From positions 1,478,501 to 1,542,500 of the forward strand of contig NZ_CP018154.1 in assembly GCF_001889025.1 (NCBI RefSeq): a stretch of 64,000 nt of DNA, written 5' to 3'. Below are positions 18,650-31,066 of this stretch, one piece after another. Numbering within the stretch: the first letter of the stretch is position 1; each line of letters starts with the position of its first letter. Under the pieces are notes generated by a model. The model ran no database searches. It was not told where the DNA came from and saw only the letters and a program-made list of their open reading frames with translations. Source of the stretch: Sphingorhabdus lutea. Lineage in GTDB: Bacteria; Pseudomonadota; Alphaproteobacteria; Sphingomonadales; Sphingomonadaceae. Both the position numbers and the translations under genes were made by a program.

Positions 18650-18978
18650 GCAAGATTATGACCGCAAAGCAAATGATTGCGCATTATAACGCGCAGGATG
18701 CAGATGCATATGTGCAATTGATGAGTGACGAAGCATGCGAAGCGGGGTATCGCGGTGATGTGTTGCGTGAAGGGAAAGAAGGCGTCCGTGCTGGGTTGAA
18801 AGCGATGTTTGCTGAGTTTCCAGATAACCGTGCTGATATTTTATCTGCGGAGCAAGTTGGCGAGCATGTTGTAATGCATGAACGGGTTTTTCGTTCGCCA
18901 TCTACTGATCCATTTGATGTTATGGCAATTTATAGTTTTGAAGGCGAGAAAGTTTCTCGTGTGGAGTTTGTCCGATAA
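18646..18978 (+). CDS. NTF2-like / SnoaL-like protein inside the nuo operon
   Basis: The 110-residue protein has the pattern of a SnoaL/NTF2-like fold: an N-terminal helix ([13 protein letters not shown]), a short strand-rich body and an E-G-E-K-V-S-R-V-E end. TTG at 18646 overlaps the nuoD stop (TTGA) with GGGGAG eight bases before; ATG at 18658 is the alternative. It ends sharing one base with nuoE. It is not a known complex I subunit. Possibly an accessory or unrelated passenger; substrate unknown. Confidence 0.78.
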   Translation: MSKIMTAKQMIAHYNAQDADAYVQLMSDEACEAGYRGDVLREGKEGVRAGLKAMFAEFPDNRADILSAEQVGEHVVMHERVFRSPSTDPFDVMAIYSFEGEKVSRVEFVR

Positions 18979-19646
18979 TGGCTGATGCACCTCAATTACC
19001 TGATGAAGCCGAAGTTCGCGCCAAATGGGGCGATTTCAAATTCACCGCTGATAATGCGAAAAAGGCAAAGGAAATTATTGCCCGCTATCCTGACGGACGG
19101 CAACGCAGCGCGGTTATGCCTCTGTTAGATTTGGCGCAGCGTCAGGTTGGTGCGGAAACCAATACGCAAGGATGGCTTCCTGTGCCGGTGATTGAATATG
19201 TAGCGGCCATGTTGGACATGCCATATATGCGCGCATTTGAGGTGGTGACTTTTTACACCATGTATAATCAGGCGCCTGTTGGTAAATATCATGTGCAGGT
19301 CTGCGGAACGACGCCATGTTTGTTACGCGGGTCGGATGATGTGATGTCGGCATGTAAAAATAAAGGTATGGTAAAGGGTAAAACCACGCCCGATGGCCTG
19401 TTCACCCTGACCGAAGTGGAATGTATGGGTAATTGCGCCTCTGCCCCGATGGTGCAGATTAACGACGATAATTATGAAGATTTAGACTATGATCGCACCA
19501 TGGCGATTTTGGATGCATTGGAGCAGGGCAAACCAGTGAAAACTGGCACGCAAGAACCGGGTCGTCACACGGTTGAGCCAATTGGCGAGCCGACAAATCT
19601 GGCCGAAATGATCAAAAGCAACCATGATTATAGGAAGCAATGGTAA
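18978..19646 (+). CDS. nuoE: NADH-quinone oxidoreductase subunit E
   Basis: The 222-residue thioredoxin-like subunit holds the [2Fe-2S] cluster N1a. The ligands appear in V-C-G-T-T-P-C and [16 protein letters not shown] helix and the N-terminal helical region are normal. The start shares one base with the stop of the NTF2-like gene. Confidence 0.96.
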   Translation: MADAPQLPDEAEVRAKWGDFKFTADNAKKAKEIIARYPDGRQRSAVMPLLDLAQRQVGAETNTQGWLPVPVIEYVAAMLDMPYMRAFEVVTFYTMYNQAPVGKYHVQVCGTTPCLLRGSDDVMSACKNKGMVKGKTTPDGLFTLTEVECMGNCASAPMVQINDDNYEDLDYDRTMAILDALEQGKPVKTGTQEPGRHTVEPIGEPTNLAEMIKSNHDYRKQW

Positions 19647-20962
19647 TGAGTTTTGATTTTCTTCAGGATAAAGATCGGATTTTCACCAATGTCTATGGTT
19701 ATCAACCATGGAATTTAAAGGCTGCGCAAGGGCGTGGTGATTGGGACAAAACCAAAGATTTAATGAAAATCGGCCAAGACGCGATTATTGATGAGGTGAA
19801 GGCATCGGGGCTTCGTGGGCGCGGCGGTGCAGGCTTTCCCACGGGGATGAAGTGGAGCTTTATGCCCAAAAATCCAACCCCCGAACGGCCAAGTTTTTTG
19901 GTTATCAATGCCGATGAATCCGAGCCGGGTAGCTGCAAGGACCGCGAAATCATTCGCCATGACCCGCATAAATTGATTGAGGGCGCGTTAATCGCGGGAT
20001 ATGCAATGCGCGCACGGGCCGCATATATTTATATTCGCGGTGAATATATTCGTGAGGCTGAAACCCTTTTTGCCGCTGTGCAAGAGGCATATGACGCCGG
20101 ATTATTGGGTAAAAATGCCGCAAAATCCGGATATGATTTTGATGTATTTGTGCACCGCGGGGCGGGCGCATATATTTGCGGCGAAGAAACCGCGATGATA
20201 GAGAGCCTTGAGGGGAAAAAGGGCCAGCCAAGGTTAAAACCCCCATTTCCTGCGGGTGCAGGGCTTTATGGTTGCCCAACCACGGTAAATAATGTGGAAA
20301 GCATTGCCGTTGTGCCCACCATATTACGGCGCGGGGCGGCATGGTTTTCCAGCTTTGGCCGTGATAATAATAAAGGTACAAAATTATTTCAAATTTCCGG
20401 TCATGTTGAACGCCCATGTGTGGTTGAGGAAAGCATGAGCATTCCCTTTCGTGATTTGATTGAAAAACATTGCGGCGGGATACGCGGCGGATGGGATAAT
20501 TTATTGGCGGTCATCCCCGGTGGTTCATCGGTGCCGCTTGTTCCTGCTGCGCAAATTATGGATGCGCCCATGGATTTTGACGGCCTGCGCGAAGTAGGAT
20601 CGGGGCTTGGCACTGCGGCGGTCATTGTGATGGACAAAAGCACCGATATTGTTCAGGCGATTTCTAGGCTTTCCTATTTTTACAAGCATGAAAGCTGCGG
20701 CCAATGCACCCCATGTCGTGAGGGCACAGGCTGGATGTGGCGCGTGATGGAAAAAATGCGTACCGGCGATGCCGATATCGCCGATATCGATACCCTATAT
20801 GAGGTGACCAAACAGGTTGAGGGACATACCATCTGTGCGCTTGGCGATGCGGCGGCATGGCCAATTCAAGGCCTCATTCGCCATTTCCGTCCTGAAATGG
20901 AACGGCGGATTAACGAAAATAAGGGTGCAGGTGCATCCAATATAATGGAGGCAGCGGAATGA
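19646..20962 (+). CDS. nuoF: NADH-quinone oxidoreductase subunit F
   Basis: The flavoprotein subunit binds NADH, FMN and cluster N3. The FMN motif [13 protein letters not shown] is near residue 60; [12 protein letters not shown] and the C-terminal [11 protein letters not shown] cluster site are visible. ATG 19646 (MSFDF) is preferred over ATG 19640, both overlapping the end of nuoE. The stop overlaps the next gene by four bases (ATGA). Confidence 0.97.
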   Translation: MSFDFLQDKDRIFTNVYGYQPWNLKAAQGRGDWDKTKDLMKIGQDAIIDEVKASGLRGRGGAGFPTGMKWSFMPKNPTPERPSFLVINADESEPGSCKDREIIRHDPHKLIEGALIAGYAMRARAAYIYIRGEYIREAETLFAAVQEAYDAGLLGKNAAKSGYDFDVFVHRGAGAYICGEETAMIESLEGKKGQPRLKPPFPAGAGLYGCPTTVNNVESIAVVPTILRRGAAWFSSFGRDNNKGTKLFQISGHVERPCVVEESMSIPFRDLIEKHCGGIRGGWDNLLAVIPGGSSVPLVPAAQIMDAPMDFDGLREVGSGLGTAAVIVMDKSTDIVQAISRLSYFYKHESCGQCTPCREGTGWMWRVMEKMRTGDADIADIDTLYEVTKQVEGHTICALGDAAAWPIQGLIRHFRPEMERRINENKGAGASNIMEAAE

Positions 20963-21519
20963 AACTTGCATTTTGTCTTATTGCGTCATTGCTTTGTTCA
21001 ACAGCGGCGATAGCTCAAGAGAAACCAGCTCAAGAGAAGCCTTCTGATAGGCCGATTCCTGAAGGCGCAGTGGTCATAAAATTTTTTGATGCAGAGAAGA
21101 TCCAGCTTTGGGCACAGTGTAGTTGGGAAAAAATGCCAGTTACTAGCCCAAATTTGTTCGATATTCATTTTAATTCAAAAAAAGTAGAAGATCTGAGAGA
21201 GATTCCGTTCGCAAGTCCAATAGAAAATCTGAACACGCGTTTGAATGCCGTTTGTGGTGAATTGCTGGACGATCGAGATAGAAACTCACCTACGCATAAT
21301 GTGCAATCCGCGAAAATATTTGCATTGAAAAAATTTCGTCCTGAACAGCCCAAGCAAAAAGATCAGAAAATTCAATCCTATATTTGTGCACACAAAATTT
21401 CTGGTCAGTACGTCATCACTGAACGAGATCTTAAAAAGCCAAAGCCGCAAGACGCGATTCCATTTGCTAAAGCATATTGTTTCAAAATCGAAGCGGATGG
21501 GAGTCTGACCGATGCCTAA
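20959..21519 (+). CDS. Exported four-cysteine protein inserted between nuoF and nuoG
   Basis: This 186-residue protein begins with a clear Sec signal peptide ([19 protein letters not shown], then Q-E-K-P). The mature chain has two E-K-P-rich repeats and four cysteines (W-A-Q-C-S-W, A-V-C-G-E, Y-I-C-A-H, A-Y-C-F), enough for two disulfides. No family motif was recognised. The codon mix looks more AT-rich than in the nuo genes. It overlaps nuoF by four bases and nuoG by eight, so it is embedded in the operon without disrupting it. A complex I role is not supported, since its product should be periplasmic. Confidence 0.8.
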   Translation: MKLAFCLIASLLCSTAAIAQEKPAQEKPSDRPIPEGAVVIKFFDAEKIQLWAQCSWEKMPVTSPNLFDIHFNSKKVEDLREIPFASPIENLNTRLNAVCGELLDDRDRNSPTHNVQSAKIFALKKFRPEQPKQKDQKIQSYICAHKISGQYVITERDLKKPKPQDAIPFAKAYCFKIEADGSLTDA

Positions 21520-23536
21520 AGTCACCGTAGATGGAATTGAAATCGAAGTGCCAGAGGGCGCAACCGTGCTTCAGGCGGCGGAGCTTGCGGGCAAGGAAAT
21601 TCCGCGCTTTTGCTATCATGAACGGCTGTCCATTGCGGGCAATTGCCGTATGTGCCTTGTCGAGGTAAAGCCAGGGCCGCCAAAGCCGCAGGCATCATGT
21701 GCCTTGCCCGCCATGGAGGGGCAGGAAATCCGCACCGATAGCCAGATGGTGAAAAAGGCACGCGAAGGTGTGATGGAATTTCTCCTTATCAATCACCCTC
21801 TTGATTGCCCGATTTGTGATCAGGGCGGTGAATGTGATTTACAGGATCAGGCCGTGGCATTTGGGCGTGGTTCATCGCGTTATGAAGAAAATAAACGCGC
21901 GGTCACCGAAAAATATATGGGCCCCATTGTTAAAACAGTGATGACCCGCTGTATTCAATGCACACGCTGTGTCCGCTTTGCCGAAGAAGTAGCCGGTATC
22001 GAAGAAATTGGCGCCATTGGCCGCGGTGAAAATATGCAAATCACCAGCTATTTGGAACATGCAGTGCAAAGCGAGCTATCGGGAAATGTGGTTGATTTAT
22101 GCCCCGTTGGCGCATTGACCAGCAAGCCCTATGCTTTTGAGGCACGGCCATGGGAATTGAAAAAGACCCTTGGCATTGATGTGATGGACGCGGTTGGAAC
22201 TAATGTGCGTTTTGACGCGCGTGGGCGCGAAGTTTTGCGTATTTTGCCGCGCATGAATGATGATGTGAATGAAGAATGGGCGAATGATAAAACCCGTCAT
22301 GTTGTCGATGGTTTGACCAAAAGGCGTTTGGATGCGCCCTATGTCCGTAAAGACGGCAAATTGGTAAAGGCAAGCTGGGCAGAGGCATTTGAGGCGATTA
22401 AGGCTGTTAATGCTGGCTCGTCGGTTGCGGCAATTGCTGGTGATTTGGTCGATTGTGAAACCATGTATGCGGCAAAGGCTTTGCTCGCCAAAATGGGCAG
22501 CAGCATGTTGGAAGGTCGCCAGACTGGCATGAAATATGATGTCTCATCGTTAAGCGCGGTGAATTTCAACACGGGCATTGCCGCGATTGAGGATGCGGAT
22601 GTCATCTTGCTTATCGGCACAAATGTCCGTTGGGAAGCCCCCTTGGTCAACACCCGTATTGGCAAGGCAGTTCGCCGTAAAGGGGCAAAGGTTTTTGTCA
22701 TTGGCGATGAAATTGACTTAACATATCGTGCGGAATTTTTGGGCAATGATGCAGCCTTAATCGGCAAATTGCCAAAGGCGGCGGCCGATGCGTTGAAAAA
22801 TGCAGCACGTCCCGCGGTGATTATTGGTGGCGGTGCATTGGCAGCCGAAGGCGTGCATGGCGCGGCGTTGAAATTGGCCGAAAAATATAATTTGGTGCGT
22901 GATTTAGAAGATGGCCGTTCTTGGAATGGCTTTAATGCGCTTCATTTTTCTGCGGCGCGGATGGGCGGCTTAATGCTTGGCTATGCACAGGTGGGCGGCA
23001 TATCAGATATTGTGGCGGCGCAACCTAAATTGACGTTCTTCCTTGGTGCGGATGAGGTTGATTTCACTAAATTTGAAAATAGTTTGAAAGTTTTTGTTGG
23101 CCATCATGGTGATAAGGGCGCTCATGCTGCGGATGTCATTTTGCCCGCCGCTGCCTATACCGAGAAAAATGGCACATATGTCAATTTAGAAGGGCGCGTT
23201 CAATTTTCAAATAAGGCGGTATTTGCCCCTGGTGATGCCCGCGAAGATTGGTCAATTTTCCGTGCTTTATCCGAAATATTGGGACATAAACTTCCTTTTG
23301 ATAATTTTGATGATTGCCGCGCCGAAATGGTTAAGCAGGTTCCTGCCTTGGGCGTTGAGGGCTTGGCCGATTATGGTTGGGCCGTTCCCAAATTATCAGA
23401 TAAAGCCGCAGGGGCAATAAATTATCCGATAAAGGATTTTTATCTGACCAATGCCATTTGCCGTGCAAGCGACACCATGAACCGTTGTTCAAAAGAATTG
23501 ATCCATGGTGAAGATATGTTGGAGGCCGCGGAATGA
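21512..23536 (+). CDS. nuoG: NADH-quinone oxidoreductase subunit G
   Basis: The 674-residue subunit carries clusters N1b, N4 and N5. The [2Fe-2S] domain has [17 protein letters not shown]; next come [14 protein letters not shown] and [12 protein letters not shown]. The C-terminal molybdopterin-oxidoreductase-like domain has lost its cofactor, as is normal for NuoG. Its ATG lies inside the end of the exported-protein gene. Confidence 0.97.
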   Translation: MPKVTVDGIEIEVPEGATVLQAAELAGKEIPRFCYHERLSIAGNCRMCLVEVKPGPPKPQASCALPAMEGQEIRTDSQMVKKAREGVMEFLLINHPLDCPICDQGGECDLQDQAVAFGRGSSRYEENKRAVTEKYMGPIVKTVMTRCIQCTRCVRFAEEVAGIEEIGAIGRGENMQITSYLEHAVQSELSGNVVDLCPVGALTSKPYAFEARPWELKKTLGIDVMDAVGTNVRFDARGREVLRILPRMNDDVNEEWANDKTRHVVDGLTKRRLDAPYVRKDGKLVKASWAEAFEAIKAVNAGSSVAAIAGDLVDCETMYAAKALLAKMGSSMLEGRQTGMKYDVSSLSAVNFNTGIAAIEDADVILLIGTNVRWEAPLVNTRIGKAVRRKGAKVFVIGDEIDLTYRAEFLGNDAALIGKLPKAAADALKNAARPAVIIGGGALAAEGVHGAALKLAEKYNLVRDLEDGRSWNGFNALHFSAARMGGLMLGYAQVGGISDIVAAQPKLTFFLGADEVDFTKFENSLKVFVGHHGDKGAHAADVILPAAAYTEKNGTYVNLEGRVQFSNKAVFAPGDAREDWSIFRALSEILGHKLPFDNFDDCRAEMVKQVPALGVEGLADYGWAVPKLSDKAAGAINYPIKDFYLTNAICRASDTMNRCSKELIHGEDMLEAAE

Positions 23537-24576
23537 CCGAATTTTTTATCTCTTTGGGCATGAACTTTGAATGGGCGTGGTTCACCGCAACAATTGCGGG
23601 CATATTGTTAATTGCCTTGCCTTTGATGCTTGCAGTGGCGATGATTATTTATGTCGATCGTAAAATTTGGGCCGCAATGGCGCTGCGCAAGGGGCCAAAT
23701 GTGGTTGGCCCATTTGGCTTATTGCAAAGCTTTGCCGATGGTCTGAAGGTATTTTTACAAGAAACAATCATTCCATCCAGCGCAAATAAGGGGTTGTTTT
23801 TAATCGCTCCGATTATCACCTTTACCGTGGCCTTATTGGCATGGGCGGTGATACCATTTAGCGAAACCGCGATATTATCGAATATCAATGTTGGGCTGCT
23901 CTATATTTTGGCGGTCAGCTCGCTTGGCGTTTATGGTGTTGTTATCTCCGGTTGGGCTTCAAATTCCAAATATCCTTTTTTCTCGGCCATGCGTGCCGCT
24001 GCTCAAATGATAAGTTATGAAGTATCAATCGGCTTTATCATCATTTCGGTCGTGTTATTTGCCGGCTCTTTCAACATGATGGAAATTGTTGAGGGACAGC
24101 GCGGATTTGGCCTAGGCTTTGTTAACGCATTTGGTTTTAATATTTTAATGTTCCCCATGGCGATTATGTTCTTAATCTCTGCATTGGCGGAAACCGCGCG
24201 TGCTCCATTTGATTTGACCGAGGCGGAAAGTGAGCTGGTCGCGGGCTATCAAACCGAATATAGTTCCATGTCGTTCGCGCTATTCTGGCTTGGTGAATAT
24301 GCCAATGTGTTGTTAATGTGCGCGTTGAACGCCATCTTATTTTGGGGTGGATATTTGCCGCCCGTGGATTGGGCGCCATTATATGCTGTGCCTGGCATTA
24401 TTTGGTTGTTCGCCAAAATATTCTTCTTCTTCTTTGTATTTAGCTGGGTAAAGGCAACGGTTCCGCGCTATCGCTATGACCAACTTATGCGCTTGGGATG
24501 GAAAATATTCCTGCCTATATCGCTTTTCTGGGTATTTCTGGTGAGCGGATATTTAATGCTGACGAGGTATTCATAA
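23533..24576 (+). CDS. nuoH: NADH-quinone oxidoreductase subunit H
   Basis: The 347-residue membrane subunit joins the peripheral and membrane arms and forms the quinone access path. It has eight or so transmembrane helices, [40 protein letters not shown], and a C-terminal [13 protein letters not shown] overlap with nuoG; one-base overlap with nuoI. Confidence 0.97.
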   Translation: MTEFFISLGMNFEWAWFTATIAGILLIALPLMLAVAMIIYVDRKIWAAMALRKGPNVVGPFGLLQSFADGLKVFLQETIIPSSANKGLFLIAPIITFTVALLAWAVIPFSETAILSNINVGLLYILAVSSLGVYGVVISGWASNSKYPFFSAMRAAAQMISYEVSIGFIIISVVLFAGSFNMMEIVEGQRGFGLGFVNAFGFNILMFPMAIMFLISALAETARAPFDLTEAESELVAGYQTEYSSMSFALFWLGEYANVLLMCALNAILFWGGYLPPVDWAPLYAVPGIIWLFAKIFFFFFVFSWVKATVPRYRYDQLMRLGWKIFLPISLFWVFLVSGYLMLTRYS

Positions 24577-25064
24577 TGTCAAATATTTCCCATCTTATTA
24601 AATCATTCACCCTTTGGGAATTTGCAAAGGCGCATTGGCTTACCTTAAAATATTTTTTCAAGCCCAAGGCGACGATCAATTATCCATTTGAGAAAAACCC
24701 TATCAGTCCCCGTTTCCGTGGGGAGCACGCGCTGCGCCGTTACCCAAATGGCGAAGAACGCTGCATTGCGTGTAAATTATGCGAGGCTGTTTGCCCCGCG
24801 CAGGCCATTACGATTGAGGCTGAGCCGCGCGATGATGGTTCACGTCGCACCACGCGCTATGATATTGATATGACCAAATGCATTTTTTGCGGTTTTTGTC
24901 AGGAAGCATGTCCGGTTGATGCAGTTGTTGAAGGGCCTAATTTTGAATATGCGACCGAAACACGCGAAGAATTGCTATATGATAAAGCAAAACTTTTGGA
25001 AAATGGTGATAAGTGGGAGCAAGCAATTGCTGCAAACCTTGCCGCCGATGCGCCTTATCGTTAA
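24576..25064 (+). CDS. nuoI: NADH-quinone oxidoreductase subunit I
   Basis: The 162-residue ferredoxin-like subunit holds clusters N6a and N6b. Both 8Fe sites are clear: [12 protein letters not shown] and [12 protein letters not shown]. The N-terminal amphipathic helix precedes H-W-L-T-L-K-Y-F-F. Start 24576 shares a base with the nuoH stop; an in-frame ATG at 24498 lies well inside nuoH. Confidence 0.97.
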   Translation: MSNISHLIKSFTLWEFAKAHWLTLKYFFKPKATINYPFEKNPISPRFRGEHALRRYPNGEERCIACKLCEAVCPAQAITIEAEPRDDGSRRTTRYDIDMTKCIFCGFCQEACPVDAVVEGPNFEYATETREELLYDKAKLLENGDKWEQAIAANLAADAPYR

Positions 25065-25097
25065 GGGCATGATAGTTAATATAGGGACGATGAAATC

Positions 25098-25709
25098 GTG
25101 ATTCAGTTACTTGCCTTTTACATATTTGCGACGTTGGTTGTGGCCAGCGGCATTATGGTGATTTTTTCGCGCAATCCGGTGCACAGTGTGCTGTGGTTGA
25201 TTGTGGCATTTTTCAACGCGGCGGGGCTGATGGTTTTGCTTGGCGCGGAGTTTATCGCCATGTTGTTGGTGATTGTTTATGTGGGGGCAGTCGCTGTATT
25301 GTTCCTATTCGTTGTCATGATGCTGGATATTGATTTTGCAGAGCTTCGCGCAGGTTTTGTGCAAAATATGCCGCTTGGCCTTTTGCTGGCGTTCATCCTG
25401 TTGGTTGAACTGATTATGGGTTTAGGAGCATATAAGGCCGGAGCGGTTCAATTGGGCGAGTCCGCCATTCAAAGCAATGATGCCGCAAATAATATTGAGG
25501 CAATTGGGCAGCTGCTTTACACAAAATATATTTTCCTGTTCGAAGCAGCTGGTTTAATATTGCTGGTCGCCATGGTGGGCGCAATCATTTTAACCAACCG
25601 TCAAAGGGTTGGCATTCGTCCGCAGGATGTTTCCAGCCAGGTTAAGCGCCGTCCATGGGACGCAATTAAAAATATTAAAGTCGAAAGCGGCAAGGGGGTC
25701 GAGCTATGA
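25098..25709 (+). CDS. nuoJ: NADH-quinone oxidoreductase subunit J
   Basis: The 203-residue membrane subunit has five helices with the family sequence [17 protein letters not shown] and [20 protein letters not shown]. It uses a GTG start at 25098; AGGGA lies 11 bases before. A nearby out-of-frame ATG at 25090 runs only three codons. Its end overlaps nuoK by four bases. Confidence 0.95.
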   Translation: MIQLLAFYIFATLVVASGIMVIFSRNPVHSVLWLIVAFFNAAGLMVLLGAEFIAMLLVIVYVGAVAVLFLFVVMMLDIDFAELRAGFVQNMPLGLLLAFILLVELIMGLGAYKAGAVQLGESAIQSNDAANNIEAIGQLLYTKYIFLFEAAGLILLVAMVGAIILTNRQRVGIRPQDVSSQVKRRPWDAIKNIKVESGKGVEL

Positions 25710-26011
25710 TTGGCATCGAGCATTATCTGGTGGTCAGCACAATTTTATTTGTGCTTGGTGTGCTGGGTATTTTTCTAAACCGTAAAAATGTGATTATCAT
25801 TTTAATGGCAGTTGAGCTTATCTTGCTTGCGGTTAATATAAATCTTGTCGCTTTTAGTGCGTTTTTGGGTGATTTAACGGGGCAAATTTTTGCCATGTTC
25901 GTGTTAACAGTCGCGGCGGGTGAAGCCGCCATTGGGCTTGCCATTTTGGTTATATATTTCCGTAAACGCGGAACAATCGCCGTTGACGACGTCAACCGGA
26001 TGAAGGGATAA
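25706..26011 (+). CDS. nuoK: NADH-quinone oxidoreductase subunit K
   Basis: The 101-residue three-helix subunit of the proton-pumping arm shows [26 protein letters not shown], with the conserved membrane glutamates, and [14 protein letters not shown] overlap with nuoJ and a five-base gap to nuoL. Confidence 0.97.
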   Translation: MIGIEHYLVVSTILFVLGVLGIFLNRKNVIIILMAVELILLAVNINLVAFSAFLGDLTGQIFAMFVLTVAAGEAAIGLAILVIYFRKRGTIAVDDVNRMKG

Positions 26012-26016
26012 GGCCG

Positions 26017-28032
26017 GTGTCATCAATTCAAATCATTGTTTTTGCGCCTTTAATTGCGGCAATTATTGCCGGGCTTGGCAATCGTGCATTGGGCAATAAA
26101 GCGGCCAAATTAATTACAACAGGCGGGCTTTTTCTTTCTTGTGCGTTAAGCTGGCCCATATTTATTTCTTTCTTATCGGGCACGCAAAGTGCGCATGTCG
26201 TTCCTGTGTTGGATTGGGTGCGTTCCGGCGCACTGCATTTTGCATGGGAATTAAGAGTTGATGCATTAACCGCGGTCATGCTTGTCGTTGTGACCAGCGT
26301 TTCTGCATTGGTTCATTTATATAGCTGGGGCTATATGGACGAAGATCCAGACCAGCCGCGTTTCTTTGCCTATTTATCTTTATTTACCTTTGCTATGTTG
26401 ATGCTGGTAACCGCCAATAATTTGGTTCAAATGTTCTTTGGTTGGGAAGGGGTTGGACTTGCTTCTTATCTTTTGATCGGATTTTGGTTTAAAAAGCCAA
26501 GCGCAAATGCGGCGGCAATAAAGGCATTTGTCGTAAACCGTGTTGGCGATTTGGGCTTTATGCTAGGTATTTTTGGCCTGTTCATGGTATTTGGCACGGT
26601 TTCAATTACGGATATTTTGGCCGCTGCGCCCGGTAAAGCTGGTTCTTCAATCGGCTTTTTGGGGATGCAGGTTGATTTGATGAGCTTGCTTTGTGTGTTA
26701 TTATTCATCGGCGCGATGGGTAAATCGGCACAACTTGGCCTTCACACTTGGTTGCCGGACGCGATGGAAGGGCCAACGCCTGTATCCGCGCTTATCCACG
26801 CCGCAACTATGGTTACTGCGGGTGTATTTATGGTATGCCGCATGTCGCCCTTATTTGAAACAAGCCAATTTGCGATGAATTTGGTAACGATTGTGGGGGC
26901 GACGACGGCGATTTTTGCCGCAACGGTTGGCCTCGTCCAAACCGATATTAAACGTGTTATTGCTTATTCAACATGTTCGCAATTGGGCTATATGTTCTTT
27001 GCTGCGGGCATGGGGGCATATGGTGCGGCAATGTTCCACCTTTTCACCCACGCATTTTTCAAGGCTTTATTATTCCTTGGTGCGGGTAGTGTGATCCACG
27101 CCATGCATCATGAACAAGATATGCGTTATTATGGTGGATTGCGTAAGCATATACCGCTCACATTTTGGGCGATGATGGCTGGAACATTGGCAATTACCGG
27201 TGTTGGCATACTTGGTGTGGGCGGCTTTGCAGGATTTTATTCAAAAGATGCGATTATCGAAGTTGCCTTTGCCGGTGCTGCGCCGCATAATTTTGGATAT
27301 TATGCATTTGGCATTGGTGTTTTGGCGGCATTATTGACCAGTTTTTATAGCTGGCGTTTAATGTTCTTAACCTTCTTTGGCAAAGCGCGTTGGATAGAAA
27401 GCGAACATATTCAACATAGCGTACATAAAACAGCAGAAGAAGCGGGCGAGGACACAACAGGTGGTTACCACCCGCATGAAAGCCCATTGCCGATGCTTAT
27501 TCCATTGGCGGTTCTCTCCTTTGGTGCGATCTTCGCTGGTTTAATTTTTCACAATCCCTTTGTGGAGGCAGGAATTGGCAACGAATTTTGGTCACAAAGC
27601 ACATTATATTTTAATGAGCATTTAATGCATGCCATTCATGAAGTGCCATTATGGGTAAAATTATCATCGACTTTTGCGATGCTCACAGGATTGTTCATTG
27701 CCTATATGATGTATATCCGTTCAGAGGATGCGCCGCAAAAATTGGTGTCGCATTTCAAGCCTCTTTATAATTTCTTTTATAATAAATGGTATTTTGATGA
27801 GCTTTATAACCTAATCTTTGTTCGTCCAGCCTTTTGGTTTGGCCGCAAATTTTGGCAAATTGGCGATGTTGGCTTAATTGATCGCTTTGGACCAAATGGG
27901 TCGGCTACGGCTGTATCAATGGGGTCAAAATTGGCCGCAAAGGTCCAATCAGGTTATCTTTATACTTATGCTTTTGTAATGCTAATCGGCCTTGTCGCTA
28001 TGATTAGCTGGGTAATGGTGCAAACAAAATGA
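26017..28032 (+). CDS. nuoL: NADH-quinone oxidoreductase subunit L
   Basis: The 671-residue antiporter-like proton channel has more than a dozen membrane helices. It shows [18 protein letters not shown], the pumping-core [20 protein letters not shown] and the long C-terminal lateral helix region. It starts with GTG at 26017 preceded by AAGGATAAGG. Its stop overlaps nuoM by four bases. Confidence 0.97.
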   Translation: MSSIQIIVFAPLIAAIIAGLGNRALGNKAAKLITTGGLFLSCALSWPIFISFLSGTQSAHVVPVLDWVRSGALHFAWELRVDALTAVMLVVVTSVSALVHLYSWGYMDEDPDQPRFFAYLSLFTFAMLMLVTANNLVQMFFGWEGVGLASYLLIGFWFKKPSANAAAIKAFVVNRVGDLGFMLGIFGLFMVFGTVSITDILAAAPGKAGSSIGFLGMQVDLMSLLCVLLFIGAMGKSAQLGLHTWLPDAMEGPTPVSALIHAATMVTAGVFMVCRMSPLFETSQFAMNLVTIVGATTAIFAATVGLVQTDIKRVIAYSTCSQLGYMFFAAGMGAYGAAMFHLFTHAFFKALLFLGAGSVIHAMHHEQDMRYYGGLRKHIPLTFWAMMAGTLAITGVGILGVGGFAGFYSKDAIIEVAFAGAAPHNFGYYAFGIGVLAALLTSFYSWRLMFLTFFGKARWIESEHIQHSVHKTAEEAGEDTTGGYHPHESPLPMLIPLAVLSFGAIFAGLIFHNPFVEAGIGNEFWSQSTLYFNEHLMHAIHEVPLWVKLSSTFAMLTGLFIAYMMYIRSEDAPQKLVSHFKPLYNFFYNKWYFDELYNLIFVRPAFWFGRKFWQIGDVGLIDRFGPNGSATAVSMGSKLAAKVQSGYLYTYAFVMLIGLVAMISWVMVQTK

Positions 28033-29612
28033 GCGCAGAAAATCTTCCTATTCTTTCGATCATGATGCTGGTGCCTTTACTGGCATCTATCGCATGCATG
28101 TTTTTACGCGATAATGGCGCTCGTCAGCTCGCATTGGGCGCGACATTGCTTAATTTATTATTGGGCATTTGGCTTTGGATGTCGTTTAATCCCACGGGCG
28201 ATCAATGGCAATTTACCGAAAATTTGGATTTATTTGGCCCTATCGGTTACAATATTGGTATTGATGGCATTTCTTTAATGCTTATCATGTTATCGGTATT
28301 TTTAATGCCGATATGTATCGGCGCAAGCTGGCGCGCGATCGATAAACGCGTTGGTGAATATATGGCGGCGTTTTTGATGATGGAAGTCATCATGATCGGC
28401 GTTTTTGTCGCGCAGGATTTATTATTATTTTATATCTTCTTTGAGGCTGGCTTAATCCCCATGTATTTGATTATCGGGATTTGGGGCGGCGCAAACCGCA
28501 TTTATGCAAGTTTCAAATTTTTCCTCTACACATTGCTTGGTTCGGTTCTGATGCTGCTCGCCATGCTTTGGATGATAAATGAGGCAGGCACTTCTTATAT
28601 CCCCGATCTTCATGCCTATAAATTCCCTGTTGAGGCGCAGACATGGTTGTGGCTGGCATTTTTCGCTAGTTTCGCGGTTAAAGTACCTATGTGGCCACTA
28701 CATACTTGGCTTCCTGATGCTCATGTTCAGGCGCCTACTGCTGGCTCGGTCATTTTGGCAGGTGTTTTGTTGAAACTTGGCGGATATGGATTTTTACGTT
28801 TCTCGCTTCCCATGTTTCCAGAGGCAAGCGCGGAATTTTTGTGGGTAATACTTGGCCTTTCTATGGTGGCAGTGGTTTATACTTCATTGGTGGCATTGGT
28901 GCAGGAAGATATGAAAAAGCTTATCGCTTATTCATCGGTGGCCCATATGGCGATTGTGACAATCGGCCTTTTTGCCTTTAACCAACAAGGTATTGAGGGC
29001 GCGATTATTGTGATGTTAAGCCATGGTTTGGTTTCTGGCGCTTTATTCCTTTGTGTTGGGGTTATATATGATCGCCTACATACTCGAGATATTGGCCGTT
29101 ATGGCGGGTTAAGCATTAACATGCCTAAATATGCCATTTTATTTCTTTTGTTCACAATGGCCAGCATTGGCCTTCCCGGGACAAGCGGTTTTGTGGGTGA
29201 ATTTTTAGCTTTGGCTGGGATTTATCAAATTTCCACATGGGCGACCTTAATTTGCACAACGGGCATTATTTTAGGCGCAGGCTATATGCTTTATCTTTAT
29301 CGCCGTGTGGCATTTGGCGCGCAGGTGAATGAAGATGCCGCCGCAATGCAAGATATTGATGGACGTGAAATGTGGCTGTTGGCGCCAATAGCGGCTGTTG
29401 TTTTATGGATGGGTGTCTATCCAGAATCATTCATTCAACCGATAAGACGCGATGTGGCGACAATTGTTGCCCATATTGACCGCGCGACACCGGCAACTGA
29501 TTCAATTATTAAAGAAAATGATAAAGCCATGACCAAATATCGTGTCCAAAAACATGAGGGCAAGGAAGGGCATTTGCCTGAAAAATCAGCTGAGCATGGG
29601 AGTGCGCACTAA
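28029..29612 (+). CDS. nuoM: NADH-quinone oxidoreductase subunit M
   Basis: The 527-residue antiporter-like subunit has the core motif [24 protein letters not shown] and [10 protein letters not shown]. About 25 charged residues follow the last helix at the C-terminus (K-E-N-D-K-A ... H-E-G-K-E-G-H), longer than usual. ATGA overlap with nuoL and TAATG overlap with nuoN. Confidence 0.97.
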   Translation: MSAENLPILSIMMLVPLLASIACMFLRDNGARQLALGATLLNLLLGIWLWMSFNPTGDQWQFTENLDLFGPIGYNIGIDGISLMLIMLSVFLMPICIGASWRAIDKRVGEYMAAFLMMEVIMIGVFVAQDLLLFYIFFEAGLIPMYLIIGIWGGANRIYASFKFFLYTLLGSVLMLLAMLWMINEAGTSYIPDLHAYKFPVEAQTWLWLAFFASFAVKVPMWPLHTWLPDAHVQAPTAGSVILAGVLLKLGGYGFLRFSLPMFPEASAEFLWVILGLSMVAVVYTSLVALVQEDMKKLIAYSSVAHMAIVTIGLFAFNQQGIEGAIIVMLSHGLVSGALFLCVGVIYDRLHTRDIGRYGGLSINMPKYAILFLLFTMASIGLPGTSGFVGEFLALAGIYQISTWATLICTTGIILGAGYMLYLYRRVAFGAQVNEDAAAMQDIDGREMWLLAPIAAVVLWMGVYPESFIQPIRRDVATIVAHIDRATPATDSIIKENDKAMTKYRVQKHEGKEGHLPEKSAEHGSAH

Positions 29613-31066
29613 TGGATTTGGCGATTTCACTATATTTTACGCGCCCTGAGCTTATTTTAAGTTTTTCTGGATTGATTTTATTATTAATTGCCGCGTGGCG
29701 AAATGATAGCGGTAAGCTGCTTTCTATCTTGGCTGTTGCAGCATTATTTGGTGCTGGCGCATATCTTATCGAATTTTTGACAAACCCGTCCTATTCCGAT
29801 GGCGGGGATGCATTTTCCGGCCTTTATCGTATGGATGCATTTGGTTCCTATGCAAAGCTTATCATTTATGCGGCGGCGGCAATTTGTTTAATTATGACGC
29901 CATCTGTTTTAACACGCGCAGGGGTGTTTAAGCCTGAATATCCAATATTGGTCCTATTTGCTGTAGTAGGCATGGGAATAATGGTGTCGGCGGTTGATTT
30001 TGTAACCTTATATATCGGGCTAGAACTAAACAGTTTGGCAGCCTATGTCTTGGCCAGTTTCGCCCGCGATGATGAACGATCAAGCGAGGCCGGGCTTAAA
30101 TATTTTGTGCTTGGCGCATTGGCCAGCGGCATTTTATTATTCGGCATGTCGTTAATTTATGGCTTTACCGGCAGCACGCAATTTCATCTTATTTCCGATG
30201 CACTTTCTGGTAATATTGGGATGGGCGCAACCTTTGGTCTTGTTTTCATCCTTGCTGGTTTGGCCTTTAAAATCAGCGCAGCACCATTTCATATGTGGAC
30301 GCCGGATGTGTATGAAGGTGCACCGACGCCGATTACAGCATTTTTTGCAAGTGCACCAAAGGTGGCGGCCAGTATATTGTTGGTCCGTGTTTCCATGGAT
30401 GCATTTGGCAGCCAAGTGGCAGCATGGCAGATGATTGTTATTTTTGTGGCGCTTTTCTCCATTATTGTCGGGGCATTGGGGGCAATTGGACAGCAAAATA
30501 TTAAACGTCTTTTGGCCTATAGCTCGATTAACAATATCGGGTTTTTGTTAATTGGTCTTGCTGCGGCAAATGCGGCGGGTATTTCCGGCATGATGACATA
30601 TTTGGCAATTTATGTCGTTATGACATTGGGGGCATTTGCCTGTGTCATGCAATTGGTGGATCGTCAGGGCGTTGTCCGTGAAGATATGGGAGCGCTTGCC
30701 GGATTGTCAGAAACACGTCCTGCCTTGGCTTATTCAATGGCGGCATATATGTTTGCTTTGGCTGGTATTCCGCCACTATTTGGTTTTTGGGGTAAATTGG
30801 TTGTGTTCCAAGCCGCAATTCAGGCAGGATTATTCCCACTGGCAATTTTGGGTATTTGTGCATCGGTAATTGGCGCCTTTTATTATTTAAAGGTGGTTAA
30901 AATCATGTTCTTTGATGAAGCTGACGCCATCATCGTGCCTGCGGATAAGGTGCTTGCATGGATTAGCGGCCTGTTTGCTATTATCCTATTAACAGTGGGT
31001 TGGATGGCGATTCCATTACTGCAACATCTTGGCGATAATGCAGCAGCCGCATTGTTAGCAAGTTGA
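29612..31066 (+). CDS. nuoN: NADH-quinone oxidoreductase subunit N
   Basis: The 484-residue antiporter-like subunit shows Y-I-G-L-E-L-N-S-L-A-A-Y-V-L and A-A-P-F-H-M-W-T-P-D-V-Y-E-G-A-P-T-P-I-T-A-F-F-A. It is the last complex I gene. Its TGA overlaps a TTG start of birA (TTGA). Confidence 0.97.
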   Translation: MDLAISLYFTRPELILSFSGLILLLIAAWRNDSGKLLSILAVAALFGAGAYLIEFLTNPSYSDGGDAFSGLYRMDAFGSYAKLIIYAAAAICLIMTPSVLTRAGVFKPEYPILVLFAVVGMGIMVSAVDFVTLYIGLELNSLAAYVLASFARDDERSSEAGLKYFVLGALASGILLFGMSLIYGFTGSTQFHLISDALSGNIGMGATFGLVFILAGLAFKISAAPFHMWTPDVYEGAPTPITAFFASAPKVAASILLVRVSMDAFGSQVAAWQMIVIFVALFSIIVGALGAIGQQNIKRLLAYSSINNIGFLLIGLAAANAAGISGMMTYLAIYVVMTLGAFACVMQLVDRQGVVREDMGALAGLSETRPALAYSMAAYMFALAGIPPLFGFWGKLVVFQAAIQAGLFPLAILGICASVIGAFYYLKVVKIMFFDEADAIIVPADKVLAWISGLFAIILLTVGWMAIPLLQHLGDNAAAALLAS

